DNA from: Rikenella microfusus
Lineage (GTDB): Bacteria; Bacteroidota; Bacteroidia; Bacteroidales; SZUA-534
DNA length: 7,744 nt
Reading direction: 5' to 3'
Assembly (NCBI GenBank): GCA_020719105.1
Contig: DYQV01000054.1
Location: forward strand, 4,570 to 12,313
Positions within the stretch are counted from its first letter, which is position 1, and each line of letters starts with the position of its first letter. This document shows, piece after piece, positions 6,793 through 7,744 of the stretch. Made by a program: the position numbers and the translations under genes. Under the pieces are notes generated by a model. That model was given only the letters and a program-made list of their open reading frames with translations. It searched no databases and was not told where the DNA came from.

Positions 6793-7551
6793 TCAAATAA
6801 TCCCTTGTTCCTTGAGTTCATAAACCACCTCCGATAGCTGGGCTTTTCCAGACTTTTTCAAAATATTTCTCCTATGTGTATTAACGGTATGGAGGCTAAT
6901 ATATATTTTTTCAGCAATTAGGGCACTGCTATGGCCATGTGCGATAAATCGGATAATTTCAAATTCACGTTTAGTAAAAATAATGCCTTTGTTCATCATT
7001 TCTTCATCGGGATATTTAAAATATGAAAAATCGTTTCCGATGTAATAATGATACTTATCCTGAATATTTCTAATATTATCAATATTGGTGTGTACTTGAA
7101 TTAAATACACCGTTTTATATGGTGTTTTTGAATAAAAAAGGTAGCATTGAAATAGGAGGTTGGAGTAACTTCCTGTTGCATTCCGGATTTTTAGATTTGT
7201 TGACAAAAGAGCCTTTCCATCTTCTGCCATAAAAAATTCCTGTGCCATTTTAAACAATTTAGTTCTCCCTAAGCTATGCCGAAGGATATCGTCAGGATGG
7301 GTTACCTCAAAAAAGTGATACGGGGTTACTTCAGTCGACTCAACACCTATAATGGAAGCACTTTGCTTGCTGGTATAGATTACCTTCATTTGAATCAAAT
7401 CAGCTACTGTAAAAAACTGATTGTTCTTTTCCATCAATTTATCAATCTCAAGTATCAATTTATCAGATGGGTTTATCCCTTTGAAACCATCCTTTTCATA
7501 GGTTTCGATAAACTTGAATAGCAAATTATAGTTTTTATTATCTTTATCCAT
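6793..7551 (-). CDS. PAS-LuxR family transcriptional regulator
   Basis: A 252-residue cytoplasmic protein. Residues about 44-155 look like a PAS-type sensor fold: NNQFFTVADLIQMKVIYTSK (43-62), then a HPDDILRHSLGR helix (85-96) and beta-strands near 117-155. Residues about 191-250 are a LuxR/NarL-type helix-turn-helix: FTKREFEIIRFIAHGHSSAL (192-211), then IAEKIYISLHTVNTHRRNIL (212-231), whose SLHTVNTHR recognition-helix motif is diagnostic. No phospho-receiver domain or histidine kinase is present, so it is not a standard two-component regulator. The signal bound by the PAS region is unknown. PAS-LuxR proteins of this layout are common in Bacteroidota. The gene is visibly AT-richer than the glycosidase genes. 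It converges on the GH13 gene (91 bp) and diverges from the gene at 7690, with a large palindrome between the two starts. That makes autoregulation and control of the right-hand gene more likely than control of the glycosidases. Confidence 0.85.
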   Translation of the reverse strand: MDKDNKNYNLLFKFIETYEKDGFKGINPSDKLILEIDKLMEKNNQFFTVADLIQMKVIYTSKQSASIIGVESTEVTPYHFFEVTHPDDILRHSLGRTKLFKMAQEFFMAEDGKALLSTNLKIRNATGSYSNLLFQCYLFYSKTPYKTVYLIQVHTNIDNIRNIQDKYHYYIGNDFSYFKYPDEEMMNKGIIFTKREFEIIRFIAHGHSSALIAEKIYISLHTVNTHRRNILKKSGKAQLSEVVYELKEQGII

Positions 7552-7595
7552 AAATTCTTCAAAGCCAAGTGTTATTTTGGAGTGAATTAAATTGC

Positions 7596-7626
7596 GCTAA
7601 AATACTCAATGTTGAGTATATTTAGC
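7596..7626. promoter_or_regulatory. Candidate operator: 14-bp inverted repeat, NarL-like 7-2-7 core
   Basis: GCTAAAATACTCAA (7596-7609) is the exact reverse complement of the right arm TTGAGTAT-(A)-TTTAGC (7612-7626) once a single extra A at 7620 is set aside; the spacer is TG. The core TACTCAA-TG-TTGAGTA (7603-7618) has the 7-2-7 layout of NarL-family dimer sites, and each half matches six of seven positions of the NarL heptamer TACYYMT. It sits 45 bp upstream of the LuxR start and 64 bp upstream of the start at 7690, in their shared divergent promoter region. A DNA-level operator fits best; a 5'-UTR hairpin is the alternative. Confidence 0.6.
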
Positions 7627-7689
7627 AAACATAAAAATATTACTTTTATCTACTTAATGCATCATAAATTTTACGAAAATTTAAACTAT

Positions 7690-7744
7690 ATGAAAACTAC
7701 ATTTTTAGCAATCCTATTATTCGCTGGACTCCTTCTTTTGTCTT
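7690..7744 (+). CDS. Start of an exported protein (partial, N-terminus only)
   Basis: ATG 7690 opens a frame that runs off the window end after 18 codons: MKTTFLAILLFAGLLLLS. This is a clear signal-peptide start, with a Lys followed by a long hydrophobic core; the cleavage site, and whether a lipoprotein Cys follows, lie outside the window. The leader is A/T-rich without a Shine-Dalgarno sequence, as elsewhere here. TACTTTTA (7641-7648) resembles the Bacteroidota -7 element TAnnTTTG with one mismatch and could belong to its promoter, just downstream of the palindrome. The gene is divergent from the LuxR regulator and is its most likely target by position. The family cannot be told from this much sequence. 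Confidence 0.6.
   Translation, partial: MKTTFLAILLFAGLLLLS

Noticed and set aside
6788..6801. ATTATT-CA-AATAAT inverted repeat at the LuxR stop codon
   Set aside because: Pure A/T stem with a 2-base loop and no T-tract; not a credible terminator.
7276..7521. Plus-strand 81-codon ORF opposite the LuxR gene
   Set aside because: Antisense shadow of the PAS-coding region, with no known motif.

Overview
The window looks like a chromosomal segment of a Bacteroidota bacterium, perhaps a Bacteroidales or Marinilabiliales-like lineage; the order is a guess. The phylum call rests on several things. There is a DUF4251 protein, a family known essentially from this phylum. Start codons sit behind A/T-rich leaders with no recognisable Shine-Dalgarno sequence. 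Signal peptides end in an Ala|Gln junction. There is a PAS-LuxR regulator of a type common in the phylum, and an intergenic two-hairpin repeat resembling repeats I recall from Bacteroidota genomes. No rRNA, tRNA, CRISPR array or transposase gene is visible.

Layout, left to right. Bases 1-43 may hold the last codons of an upstream gene, and a 20-bp tandem duplication (28-75) runs over its stop codon. A small exported DUF4251 protein follows (107-631), then about 295 bp with no convincing gene. Next come three rightward genes: a POTRA-less Omp85/BamA-type outer-membrane barrel (927-2228), a large cytoplasmic GH63-type glycosidase (2279-5017) and a cytoplasmic GH13 alpha-amylase-family enzyme (about 5226-6701). 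The first two are 50 bp apart and probably co-transcribed. The last two are separated by 208 bp carrying a REP-like two-hairpin element and a possible second repeat remnant. A leftward PAS-LuxR regulator (6793-7551) converges on the GH13 gene. It is divergent from a gene starting at 7690, of which only a signal peptide is visible.

How the genes may work together: both glycosidases lack signal peptides, carry intact active-site motifs and probably act on imported or internally made alpha-glucosides or related sugars in the cytoplasm. The barrel upstream could be an unrelated envelope gene that shares the promoter, or could be functionally linked; the sequence does not decide. The LuxR gene and the right-hand gene share a 138-bp divergent promoter region. 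It holds a near-perfect 14-bp inverted repeat whose core has the 7-2-7 geometry of NarL-type sites, a good candidate operator. I see no clear new defence or mobile system. The most distinctive signals are this palindrome, the REP-like element and the barrel/GH63/GH13 gene set.
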